Positions 7,806-13,491 of a DNA stretch of 23,008 bases are shown piece by piece. The stretch's first letter is position 1. Each line of letters opens with the position of its first letter. This DNA comes from a virus. A model generated the notes under the pieces. The model ran no database searches. It saw nothing but the letters and a program-made list of their open reading frames with translations, and was not told the DNA's origin. The translations under genes were made by a program, and so were the position numbers. The DNA lies in IMG/VR virus record IMGVR_UViG_3300033997_000588, positions 1 through 23,008 of that record, one strand, 5' to 3'.

Positions 7806-8555
7806 ATGTCGCTGATCAAAGACATCCAGACCCTGGAGCCTGGCAGCGAAGTGCTGCTGTTCGAGCTGGATGGCTCGGACTTTGGTGCCGACACGCTGCG
7901 TTTCCACGGGCACGCAATTCCACACACGCCTCAGGAGCTTGCAGCGGCTGGCGCGAACGCCGACCAGCTGCCGGCCAAGTCGATCTGGTGGCAGGGCAAC
8001 GAGTACGGTGCCTGGCCCATGCAGATCGAGGGCATCGAAGCGAACTCGGACGGTACCGCCGTGCGCCCAACGCTGACGGTGGGCAACGTCAACGGAAGGA
8101 TCACTGCGCTGTGCGTGGCCTTCGACAACCTGCTCGAGTTCAAGCTGACCATGCGCCACACGATGGCGCGTTACCTGGATGCGGTGAATTTTCCGGCAGG
8201 CAACCCGGAGGCCGACCCAACCGAGGAAGCCATTGAGGTCTGGTACATCGATCAGAAGGTGTCGGAGAACGGCAAGACGGTGGCCTGGGAGCTGGCCAGC
8301 CCCGGTGATGTCGGTGGAGAGACGATTGGCCGGCAGATGACCCAGCTTTGTCACTGGGCGATGACCGCCGGCTACCGCGGCCCCAACTGCGGATACACCG
8401 GCCCTTACTTCGACCTCGACGGCAACCCAACGGTTGACCCGGCCAAGGACCAGTGCAACGGCTGTCTCGACTCAGGCTGTACCGTTCGCTTTGGCCAGGG
8501 CAACCAACTGCCCTTTGGCGGCTTCCCGGCTGTTTCCCTCATCGCACGGAGCTGA
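7806..8555 (+). CDS. L: Minor tail protein L, predicted Fe-S tail-tip protein
   Basis: A 249-residue protein (lambda gpL is 232) with GGGAG shortly before ATG 7806. The N-terminal domain begins 'LIKDIQTLEPGSEVLLFELDGSDFGADTLRFHGH' and continues through 'WWQGNEYGAWPMQIEGIE', the Phage_tail_L (PF05100) pattern. The C-terminal domain has Cys at 182, 195, 217, 220 and 225, arranged like the cysteines of lambda gpL that hold a [4Fe-4S] cluster. Cys103 lies in the N-terminal domain and is probably not a ligand. The CNGCLDSGC cluster carries one more Cys than the four needed, so which four serve is not decided by sequence. The protein sits in the tail-tip ring between M and J. Its stop is 2 bases before the ATG of K. 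Confidence 0.9.
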   Translation: MSLIKDIQTLEPGSEVLLFELDGSDFGADTLRFHGHAIPHTPQELAAAGANADQLPAKSIWWQGNEYGAWPMQIEGIEANSDGTAVRPTLTVGNVNGRITALCVAFDNLLEFKLTMRHTMARYLDAVNFPAGNPEADPTEEAIEVWYIDQKVSENGKTVAWELASPGDVGGETIGRQMTQLCHWAMTAGYRGPNCGYTGPYFDLDGNPTVDPAKDQCNGCLDSGCTVRFGQGNQLPFGGFPAVSLIARS

Positions 8556-8557
8556 CC

Positions 8558-9313
8558 ATGCGCAAACACATCCTCGCCGCCGTGCAAGCGCACGCTGCGG
8601 CGGAGTACCCGCGCGAGTGCTGCGGGCTGATCATCGCTGTCGGCCGCTCCCACAGGTATATGCCGTGTGAAAACGCCGCCGCCGACCCTGCTGAAGAGTT
8701 CCGGATTTCGCCGGAGCAGTATGCAGAAGCGGAAGACCAGGGCGAGGTGATCGGCATCGTGCACTCACACCCTGACGCTACCAGCAGGCCGTCACCGCGC
8801 GACCTGGCTATGTGCGAGGCCACTGGTCTACCCTGGTACATCCTGTCGTGGCCGGAGGGCGATCTGCGGAGCATCACCCCGACCGGACACACTCCGCTGC
8901 TGGGGCGGCCGTTCGTGCACGGCGCATGGGACTGCTGGCAGGTCTGTGCCGACTGGTACAAGCGGGAGTGGGGCCTGGAGTTTCCGGTCTATGCCCGGGA
9001 GGAGGGATGGTGGGAGCGGGCAGACGGCCCGAGCCTTTACGAGCAGGCCTACGAGTCCGCCGGGTTCTACCAGGTTAGCCAGCCGCAGCGCGGCGACATG
9101 ATCGTCATGGCCGTTGGCCGAACGGCTCACCCGAACCATGCTGGCATCTACCTCGGCGCTGACGCTCGGCTGCCGGAGGAAGCGGGGGAGGTCTTCGGGC
9201 CTGGACCGTTCATGCTGCACCACCTGCTGGGGCGGCCATCAGAAATCATCGTGTTCGGCGGGCCCTGGCTCGACCGGACGCGCCTTGTGTTGCGTCATCG
9301 GGACGCGAAGTGA
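8558..9313 (+). CDS. K: Tail-tip protein K: JAMM plus NlpC/P60 hydrolase
   Basis: A 251-residue protein starting at ATG 8558 directly after the L stop. Longer starts would lie inside L. The N-terminal Prok-JAB/JAMM domain has the full metal-site motif: Glu20 in EYPRECCGL, then H69-x-H71-x7-S79-x2-D82. The C-terminal NlpC/P60 domain has Asp-Cys at 125-126 in WDCWQVC and His194 in HPNHAGIYLG, the expected catalytic Cys and His of a papain-like peptidoglycan peptidase. Two-domain proteins of this kind are lambda gpK homologues. They are needed for tail-tip maturation and probably local cell-wall cleavage during DNA injection. Both active sites look intact. In lambda, K is followed directly by I; here the accessory block 9338-12783 lies between them. 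Confidence 0.92.
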   Translation: MRKHILAAVQAHAAAEYPRECCGLIIAVGRSHRYMPCENAAADPAEEFRISPEQYAEAEDQGEVIGIVHSHPDATSRPSPRDLAMCEATGLPWYILSWPEGDLRSITPTGHTPLLGRPFVHGAWDCWQVCADWYKREWGLEFPVYAREEGWWERADGPSLYEQAYESAGFYQVSQPQRGDMIVMAVGRTAHPNHAGIYLGADARLPEEAGEVFGPGPFMLHHLLGRPSEIIVFGGPWLDRTRLVLRHRDAK

Positions 9314-9337
9314 AGCGGCTAGGCCGCGGGAGGACGC

Positions 9338-9457
9338 ATGCTTAAGAGTGCCATCAAACGATCAATTCAAGCGGAGTGCAAGCGCAGAGCTGCGAGCGAT
9401 GAGGTGCTCGCAGCCAAGATCGACCAACTTAGGAAGCCGAGTTCCCCGAGCGTTTGA
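9338..9457 (+). CDS. Possible 39-residue basic peptide gene after K
   Basis: A short frame MLKSAIKRSIQAECKRR... (ends SSPSV) with GGGAGGA (9328-9334) well spaced before the ATG, and a small GCGGC-TAG-GCCGC hairpin (9315-9327) in front of it. The peptide is lysine/arginine rich and predicted helical. It resembles nothing I know. It overlaps the 3' end of the convergent gene 9429-9656 by 29 bases. It may be a real small phage protein, or the leftover start of a gene cut by insertion of the accessory block. The evidence is the ribosome binding site alone. Confidence 0.4.
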   Translation: MLKSAIKRSIQAECKRRAASDEVLAAKIDQLRKPSSPSV

Positions 9458-9656
9458 TGTCGTCGATGAAATTCTGCAGGAATAAGTCAAATACCTCTTT
9501 GTTCTGAGCCTGCTTGTAATCGCTGCCGATCGTAGAAGCGAGTCTCGCTACGTAGAGCTCTTCATCTAGCGCGCCGCTTTGTTTGAGGCTTGCCGCAAGG
9601 CAGCGTACCGCAATGCTGATGGCTTTGATTTCACTCTGAAGCACTTCGTCACTCAT
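9429..9656 (-). CDS. Hypothetical helical protein, second gene of a minus-strand pair
   Basis: A 75-residue protein, MSDEVLQSEIKAISIAVRCL..., predicted all-helical. The start at 9656 is set by a strong AGGAGGTC Shine-Dalgarno on the minus strand; a longer frame to 9761 would run into the upstream gene. It lies 71 bp downstream of 9728-9976 in the same orientation, so the two are probably one transcript read away from the HEPN gene. The end is convergent with K and the small ORF at 9338. I do not recognise a family; the length and amphipathic helices would fit a small regulatory or inhibitor protein, but that is not shown. Confidence 0.65.
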   Translation of the reverse strand: MSDEVLQSEIKAISIAVRCLAASLKQSGALDEELYVARLASTIGSDYKQAQNKEVFDLFLQNFIDDIKRSGNSAS

Positions 9657-9727
9657 TTGACCTCCTAGGTCACAAGTGCCCCAGTCCATGGGCTTTCCGG
9701 CAACGGACCGGGGCGGTTCGTTTGGGA

Positions 9728-9976
9728 TCAGCTGGTTTTGGTTCGCACGATTAGGCGCCATAAAATCGGAACTGATTGGTCCTGATGTTGATGTCTGTTC
9801 TGCGGAGGGAATGGATCTCCGGCGTTCGAAGTGATCTCGTCCATGCAGCCTTCGCAGCGGTATATTCCAGAGACAGGAACCCGATCCGCTGGCTCATAAA
9901 GCGTGTTCCAGTGATCGTGACCTGGTGTTGTGGTTTCGGTTATGAACTGTCTGGTGTATTTCGTTACGAACGCCAT
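9728..9976 (-). CDS. Small conserved Cys/His protein of a widespread Pseudomonas type
   Basis: An 82-residue protein starting at 9976, with AAGGAG seven bases upstream on the minus strand (an in-frame Met at 10000 lacks one). It has 'KYTRQFITETTTPGHDHWNTLYEPADRVPVSGIYRCEGCMDEITSNAGDPFPPQNRHQHQ' and ends 'PILWRLIVRTKTS' . The 'P.SGIY.C.GC..E.TSN.GDPFPPQN.HQH....I.W.L.VRT' pattern is one I have met in many Pseudomonas chromosomes and prophages, sometimes labelled 'protein L'; its function is unknown. The CxxC pair plus the HQH suggests a small metal-binding fold. It is the first gene of the minus-strand pair and is divergent from the HEPN gene, with the first 67-bp repeat between them. Confidence 0.7.
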   Translation of the reverse strand: MAFVTKYTRQFITETTTPGHDHWNTLYEPADRVPVSGIYRCEGCMDEITSNAGDPFPPQNRHQHQDQSVPILWRLIVRTKTS

Positions 9977-9997
9977 GGCAACTCCTTTTATTGAAGG

Positions 9998-10064
9998 CAC
10001 AACGCTACTACGCTGCCGACCTAGCCGGTTACTGGCTTTCCGTCCAGGGTGGATGGGTGGACAG
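9998..10064 (+). repeat. 67-bp element, copy 1, bounding the accessory island
   Basis: This shares 49 of 67 positions, without gaps, with 12334-12400. Identical blocks are CACAACGCTACTA at the left end, TACTGGCTTTCC in the middle, then TCCA, TGGATG and TGGACAG at the right end. An imperfect hairpin CGTCCA-GGG-TGGATG (10041-10055, one G-T pair) is kept in both copies. It lies between the divergent genes 9728-9976 and 10129-10761, 65 bp before the HEPN start. Read as codons, both copies give QRYY...YWLS...G...DR, so a decayed coding piece is an alternative to a regulatory or recombination site. Confidence 0.75.
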
Positions 10065-10128
10065 ATTGGAAGTGTCGTCGATGCCGTGGCAGGCTTCGAG
10101 TGATCGAAAAAAATGTGGAGCGTCGCCA

Positions 10129-10761
10129 GTGATAAGTGCGGATGAGAAGCGGAAGCAGTGCATTAGTGCGATGGGGGCGGATCTTGGGGCGATGTACTGC
10201 GACTTAAACGACCACCTGCTGGATATCTTGTTGCTATGGAAACAGTACGAGCAGCTTTTCGGCGTGGATCCCGAGACCGTGCAGCTTTTGAACGACTCAG
10301 CGCCTACGTTCTTTGGCATTTTGCAGGCACAGCTTTGGGACGGAGTAATGCTAGGCATTTCGAGGCTTACAGACCCTCCGGTTAGCGCGGGCAAGAAAAC
10401 TCTTTCAATCAAAGCCATTCCGCCTCTGGTCAGCGACCTGAATGCTCGGGCGAGGGTAGAAGCCGCTATTGATACAGCATCGACCAATGCCGAGTTCACA
10501 AGGACCCACCGTAACAAGCGGATCGCGCACAATGACCTAGTGCACATACAAGATCGCATTGCTAATCCTTTGCCCCCTGCAAGCCGTCAGAAAATCAAGG
10601 CGGGATTGGACTCAATTTGCGCGGTGCTTGAGGTGCTCAATGGTCACTATCGCCAGTCGACAATGCTCTACGACGACATCGTTTATGATGGTGGAGCAGG
10701 TAGCGTGGTTAGCTTGCTTCGCGACGGATTACTGCGTCGAGAGCAAGAGCTTGACGGATAA
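10129..10761 (+). CDS. HEPN-domain protein, AbiU2-like putative RNase
   Basis: A 210-residue helical protein. The GTG at 10129 is preferred, with GGAG (10117-10120) eight bases upstream and a usual family-like start ISADEKRKQ; ATG 10081 is an alternative. Features in order are helix 'LNDHLLDILLLWKQYEQLFG' (about 26-45), 'LLNDSAPTFFGILQAQLWDGVMLGISRLTDPP' (53-84), 'TLSIKAIPPLV', the motif R128-N-K-R-I-A-H134, then 'LPPASRQKIKAGL' and a C-terminal 'LLRDGL'. The SRLTDPP segment and RNx4H motif match the HEPN AbiU2-like family (PF18734). HEPN RNases cut RNA using this Arg/His pair, and AbiU2 belongs to a lactococcal abortive infection system. An anti-phage role here is inference. The gene is AT-richer than tail genes and followed by its own terminator. 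Confidence 0.85.
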   Translation: MISADEKRKQCISAMGADLGAMYCDLNDHLLDILLLWKQYEQLFGVDPETVQLLNDSAPTFFGILQAQLWDGVMLGISRLTDPPVSAGKKTLSIKAIPPLVSDLNARARVEAAIDTASTNAEFTRTHRNKRIAHNDLVHIQDRIANPLPPASRQKIKAGLDSICAVLEVLNGHYRQSTMLYDDIVYDGGAGSVVSLLRDGLLRREQELDG

Positions 10762-10779
10762 TCACTGAGCCCTGGCTAG

Positions 10780-10806
10780 AAAAGCCCAGCCCCGCGGTGG
10801 GCTTTT
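10780..10806 (+). terminator. Rho-independent terminator after the HEPN gene
   Basis: AAAAGCCCA (10780-10788) pairs perfectly with TGGGCTTTT (10798-10806) around a 9-base loop. The right arm runs into five T in a row (10803-10807). It lies 18 bp after the HEPN stop, so the HEPN gene is probably a single-gene unit. Confidence 0.85.
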
Positions 10807-10873
10807 TGCATCTGGAGCGAACCGTCGCCTAGCCGTGGTAGATTGCGAGGCTGCCACTTATCGGGGATAGCCT

Positions 10874-11506
10874 ATGACCTTCAACGTGATGATAAGCATG
10901 GACGATTGCGTAGTCCTATGCGCAGACCGCAGTGCGTTTTCGGTTTATGAAGATGGTCGATCGGAGCTGTCCGAGCAACGCGTCAGGAAAATCACCGAGA
11001 CCCCGCATGGATTTATCACGGCATCGGGCTGGGCTGACCTGATACAGCCAGTGAAGGAACGATTTGCGGGCGAAGCGCCAGCAGATGTAGATGCCATGCT
11101 CTCGATAATTCAGGCAGAACAAGACCTGTTCAGCAAACTAAGCCCAGAGTTGGCCCGATCATGGATTCCTCGATCCAGCTGGAAGTTGTCTATTCCCATG
11201 AGCCGAGGGGTGGTTGCTGCTTTCTATGATCATGAAAACCGAGGCTTTTCTGGCCTTGAAGCAGGCAGGACAATCTTTACCTTTCCGTCAGAGACGCCGA
11301 TCGATGATCGGGAACACGTGGAAGGTTTATTCTGCAGAGGACAGTACGTAAAACCGTCTGGAGAAACGGTTTCCGATGCGATTAATCAGGTGCTGGCGAG
11401 TGTCACCTATCTGAGGGGGCGCGGCATCTCCATCTCGCAAGAGATTGACGTTGCGATTCATTTGGGCGGCTCTCGGAGATTGCTGGAACTGATGGCCCAG
11501 GATTAA
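10874..11506 (+). CDS. Proteasome-beta-like Ntn-hydrolase
   Basis: A 210-residue protein with GGGGA (10863-10867) before the ATG. Three regions read like a proteasome beta / HslV fold. (1) 'MTFNVMISMDDCVVLCADRSAF': Thr directly after Met, the strand, then Asp at mature position 17, followed by 'RVRKI' with Lys at mature position 38, equivalent to Lys33 of the proteasome allowing for a 5-residue insertion, and 'GFITASGWADLIQPVKERF'. (2) 'LSIPMSRGVVAAFYDHENRGFSGLEAGRTIFTFPSE', like the second sheet. (3) 'SDAINQVLASVTYLRGRGISISQEIDVAIHLG', like the C-terminal helix and 'IDVA.I' strand. Met removal would expose the catalytic Thr1. The substrate is unknown, and no partner ATPase is visible in the window. 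The gene sits between the HEPN and NucS-like genes. The family call is by eye. Confidence 0.75.
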   Translation: MTFNVMISMDDCVVLCADRSAFSVYEDGRSELSEQRVRKITETPHGFITASGWADLIQPVKERFAGEAPADVDAMLSIIQAEQDLFSKLSPELARSWIPRSSWKLSIPMSRGVVAAFYDHENRGFSGLEAGRTIFTFPSETPIDDREHVEGLFCRGQYVKPSGETVSDAINQVLASVTYLRGRGISISQEIDVAIHLGGSRRLLELMAQD

Positions 11507-11521
11507 GTGAAGCCCGAAATG

Positions 11522-11544
11522 AAAAGCCCGGCGCTTGGCCGGGC
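11522..11544 (-). terminator. Rho-independent terminator of the NucS-like gene
   Basis: GCCCGGC (11526-11532) pairs with GCCGGGC (11538-11544) around a 5-base loop. On the minus strand the stem is followed by TTTT (complement of 11522-11525), 5 bp beyond the minus-strand stop at 11550. It also lies between the two convergent genes, and may shorten the plus-strand Ntn-hydrolase transcript, though there is no T run on that side. Confidence 0.75.
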
Positions 11545-11549
11545 CTGGG

Positions 11550-12254
11550 TCAGTCTTCCACCGCAACTGCATTGAAAGCGAATTGCACCTTGTACTCAAC
11601 GAGTGACAAGTCCGTTATGGCCTCCGCCGCGTAACGGACGGCGTCCGGGAATTCGCTGGCGATCAGCATTCCGCGCGGGCGTTGACCATCCTGCCTGGCG
11701 TACCAGCCCAGATAGCGGGCAATTTGCCCTACGGCAGCATCCTTTGCCTGACCAACCTTTAGTTCGATGACGACACGGCGGCCGGTAGCATCCTCCGCAA
11801 GAATATCGACTCGGCCTACATCGATGCTTACCTGGCGATCAATGAACCGAAGGCCCTTTTCAATGCTGTCGAGACTACGAACCAAGTGAGTTTCGACATC
11901 GCGTTCTAGGCTGATAGAGGTCTCTACAAGTTCCTCGATATTGGCTTCTTCTGCATCACCGAAGTCATCCGTCTCTGTATCGGCGGATGGTGCCCAGGTA
12001 TTTACCCCGTGAACGTCAGGATTGTATCGATGGAAGCGACCATCTTCGGAGCGATAGAAGAAACGATCAGCCCATTTGTGGTGGATGTAGGCCTTGGGGT
12101 TATTAACAGTGCAGGCATAGAAATGAGCGGCGATCGCTCCAGGCTTCCATCGCTTTGGGAATTCGCGGTCGATGTAGTCCTTCATTTCTTGTCTTGTAGC
12201 GCCATCGGGTGCTTGCTCTATGTAGCTTCGCAGGGCTTCTGCCAGCGTTGTCAT
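11550..12254 (-). CDS. NucS-like PD-(D/E)XK endonuclease with N-terminal extension
   Basis: A 234-residue protein with AGGAAG eight bases before ATG 12254 on the minus strand. Residues 1-75 form a helix-rich domain (LAEALRSYIEQAPDGATRQEMKDYIDREFP...) resembling a winged-helix or DNA-recognition module, followed by an acidic linker (about 89-110, TETDDFGDAEEANIEE). Residues about 115-230 are a NucS-type nuclease: Glu121, Asp150 in VGRVDILAED, E164-L-K166 in VVIELK, and Q177-x2-RYLGWY. These are the expected acidic metal ligands and lysine. NucS family enzymes cut branched, flapped or mismatched DNA. A short phage-borne fusion with a new N-terminus would suit nuclease defence, but no self-protection partner or PCNA/clamp-binding tail was seen. 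An inverted repeat TTAACT (12278-12283)/AGTTAA (12297-12302) lies just upstream and could be an operator. Confidence 0.85.
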   Translation of the reverse strand: MTTLAEALRSYIEQAPDGATRQEMKDYIDREFPKRWKPGAIAAHFYACTVNNPKAYIHHKWADRFFYRSEDGRFHRYNPDVHGVNTWAPSADTETDDFGDAEEANIEELVETSISLERDVETHLVRSLDSIEKGLRFIDRQVSIDVGRVDILAEDATGRRVVIELKVGQAKDAAVGQIARYLGWYARQDGQRPRGMLIASEFPDAVRYAAEAITDLSLVEYKVQFAFNAVAVED

Positions 12255-12333
12255 GCAATGTCTTCCTGATCTGAGAGTTAACTGGATAAGTTGTTTAGTT
12301 AAGTGGGTGGTAGCTGCGAGGCATCCGAGATAT

Positions 12334-12400
12334 CACAACGCTACTATGACCCCGTTCGGTTCTGCTACTGGCTTTCCATCCACACTGGATGCCTGGACAG
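12334..12400 (+). repeat. 67-bp element, copy 2, right boundary of the accessory island
   Basis: This is the second copy of the element at 9998-10064, same orientation, same length, 49 of 67 bases identical. The hairpin CATCCA-CAC-TGGATG (12377-12391) is perfect here. The copies start 2336 bp apart and the HEPN, Ntn-hydrolase and NucS-like genes lie between them. This copy lies 80 bp from the NucS-like start and 39 bp before the lipoprotein ATG. Just after it is an extended -10-like TGG-TACAGT (12407-12415) without a good -35, which may drive the lipoprotein gene. Confidence 0.75.
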
Positions 12401-12438
12401 GCCGGCTGGTACAGTCGCCGTTTTCAAGGAGTGATCAC

Positions 12439-12783
12439 ATGCGAATTCTGATCGGGGCAGTGGGACTGGTATTGCTGGCGGGGTGCGTGTCACCAAGCGA
12501 TCTGAAAGGTAATTCACCGACGACCAAAGCCGTTACCAAGAAATCACCAAAGGAGTACGCGCTATGTGTACTCCCCCAATGGCAGGATGCTCGATCTGAA
12601 GCGACCATGTCAGAAACTCAGAATGGCTACCGTCTTGTCGTTGCTGCGATGAACCTAACAGACGAACTACTTGAAGTCTCGAAGACGGACGCAGGTAGCT
12701 CGGTTGTATTTTATCAACGGGTTGCATGGATGCCCGGCGTCGGGCGTTCCGCGATAGAGAGTGCGGTAAAGTCGTGCCTTTGA
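12439..12783 (+). CDS. Small lipoprotein (lysogenic conversion / superinfection exclusion candidate)
   Basis: A 114-residue protein with AAGGAG (12426-12431) seven bases before ATG 12439; a longer frame from 12253 would cover the repeat element and has no ribosome site. The N-terminus MRILIGAVGLVLLAGC is a typical type II signal peptide with lipobox LAGC and lipidated Cys16. Residue 17 is Val, so there is no Asp+2 inner-membrane retention signal and outer-membrane sorting is likely. The mature part is short with one internal Cys in EYALCVLPQWQDARSEATMSE and a C-terminal Cys two residues from the end, a possible disulphide. Phage lipoproteins such as Cor of phi80/HK022 mask host receptors; a similar role is guessed only from size, location and its own terminator at 12801. 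Confidence 0.75.
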   Translation: MRILIGAVGLVLLAGCVSPSDLKGNSPTTKAVTKKSPKEYALCVLPQWQDARSEATMSETQNGYRLVVAAMNLTDELLEVSKTDAGSSVVFYQRVAWMPGVGRSAIESAVKSCL

Positions 12784-12800
12784 CATAGCGCCACCTATCA

Positions 12801-12821
12801 ACCGCCTCCGGGCGGTTTTTT
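12801..12821 (+). terminator. Terminator-like hairpin directly before gene I (repeated cassette)
   Basis: ACCGCC (12801-12806) pairs with GGCGGT (12811-12816) around TCCG, followed by a T tract (12816-12821). The Shine-Dalgarno GGAGGAAA and the ATG of I follow within 20 bp. The same layout recurs at 13454 and 20698, and in degenerate form at 2651. Here it could end the lipoprotein transcript. Confidence 0.75.
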
Positions 12822-12838
12822 ATTGCCTGGAGGAAAGT

Positions 12839-13435
12839 ATGGCTGCAACGGTAGCGCATTACGCGCAGATGACGACGATCAAGCTTTCCGGCTCGCTGGC
12901 CCAGAAATTTGGCCGAGTGCATCGCCGCCAGTTGGAAAGTGGAGAGGGGTGGGAGGCATTCAAAGCGTTGCGCGTAACGCTTCCCGGTTTTGTAGAGGAA
13001 ATCAGGCGGCTTGATGCCCTAGGGATCCGCTTTGCCGTATTTCGCAACCGAAAAAATGTAGGCGCGGATGACTTAGGGCGCCGTGGCACCAAAGAGATTC
13101 GGATTGTTCCTCTTATTGGCGGGAGCAAACGCGGAGGCCTTCTTCAAACGATCATCGGCACCGTAATCTTCGTTGCGTCCTTTTTCGTTCCTGGGATGCA
13201 AGGGTGGGGGCAGTCTCTCGGCGCATCGCTTGCCCTGGGCGGCGTCATCCAGATGCTCAGCCCCCAAGCCAAGGGCCTGTCCCAAAGCGCTGCACCCGAG
13301 AACCTGCCGAGTTACGCCTTCGGCAGCGCCAAAAACACTACTGCCAGCGGCAACCCTGTCCCGATCTGTATCGGCGAGCGCCGCTGGGGTGGCGCGATAA
13401 TCTCTGCCTCCATTGAGGCACAAGATAAGGCCTAG
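12839..13435 (+). CDS. I: Tail assembly protein I
   Basis: A 198-residue protein with GGAGGAAAGT before ATG 12839. It begins with 'TTIKLSGSLAQKFGRVHRRQLESGEGWEAFKALRVTLPGFVEEIR', a ubiquitin-like beta-grasp pattern of the lambda gpI family. The middle has a hydrophobic pair (GLLQTIIGTVIFVASFFVPGMQGWGQSLGASLALGGVIQMLSP), and the C-terminus has the 'NLPSYAFGSAKNTTASGNPVPICIGERRWGGAIISA' segment, diagnostic of gpI. gpI joins the tail-tip complex with J and is processed in some phages. In lambda it directly follows K; here the two are separated by 3.5 kb of accessory genes. The stop TAG is followed by a second hairpin and gene J. Confidence 0.9.
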   Translation: MAATVAHYAQMTTIKLSGSLAQKFGRVHRRQLESGEGWEAFKALRVTLPGFVEEIRRLDALGIRFAVFRNRKNVGADDLGRRGTKEIRIVPLIGGSKRGGLLQTIIGTVIFVASFFVPGMQGWGQSLGASLALGGVIQMLSPQAKGLSQSAAPENLPSYAFGSAKNTTASGNPVPICIGERRWGGAIISASIEAQDKA

Positions 13436-13453
13436 GGCCGATTCAGCGTACAG

Positions 13454-13474
13454 ACCGCCTCCGGGCGGTTTTTT
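13454..13474 (+). terminator. Terminator-like hairpin directly before gene J (repeated cassette)
   Basis: ACCGCC (13454-13459), loop TCCG, GGCGGT (13464-13469), then six T (13469-13474), followed by a CGGAGGAAAG Shine-Dalgarno and ATG 13492. It is nearly base-for-base identical to 12801-12821 and its downstream region. There is no accessory gene here, so it would lie inside the late operon and must be read through, perhaps by late antitermination. Confidence 0.75.
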
Positions 13475-13491
13475 GTTGCCCGGAGGAAAGC

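Noticed and set aside
9991-10128. HEPN protein starting at TTG 9991
   Set aside because: It would place the 67-bp repeat inside the coding region, and a GTG with GGAG at 10129 starts right at the conserved domain.
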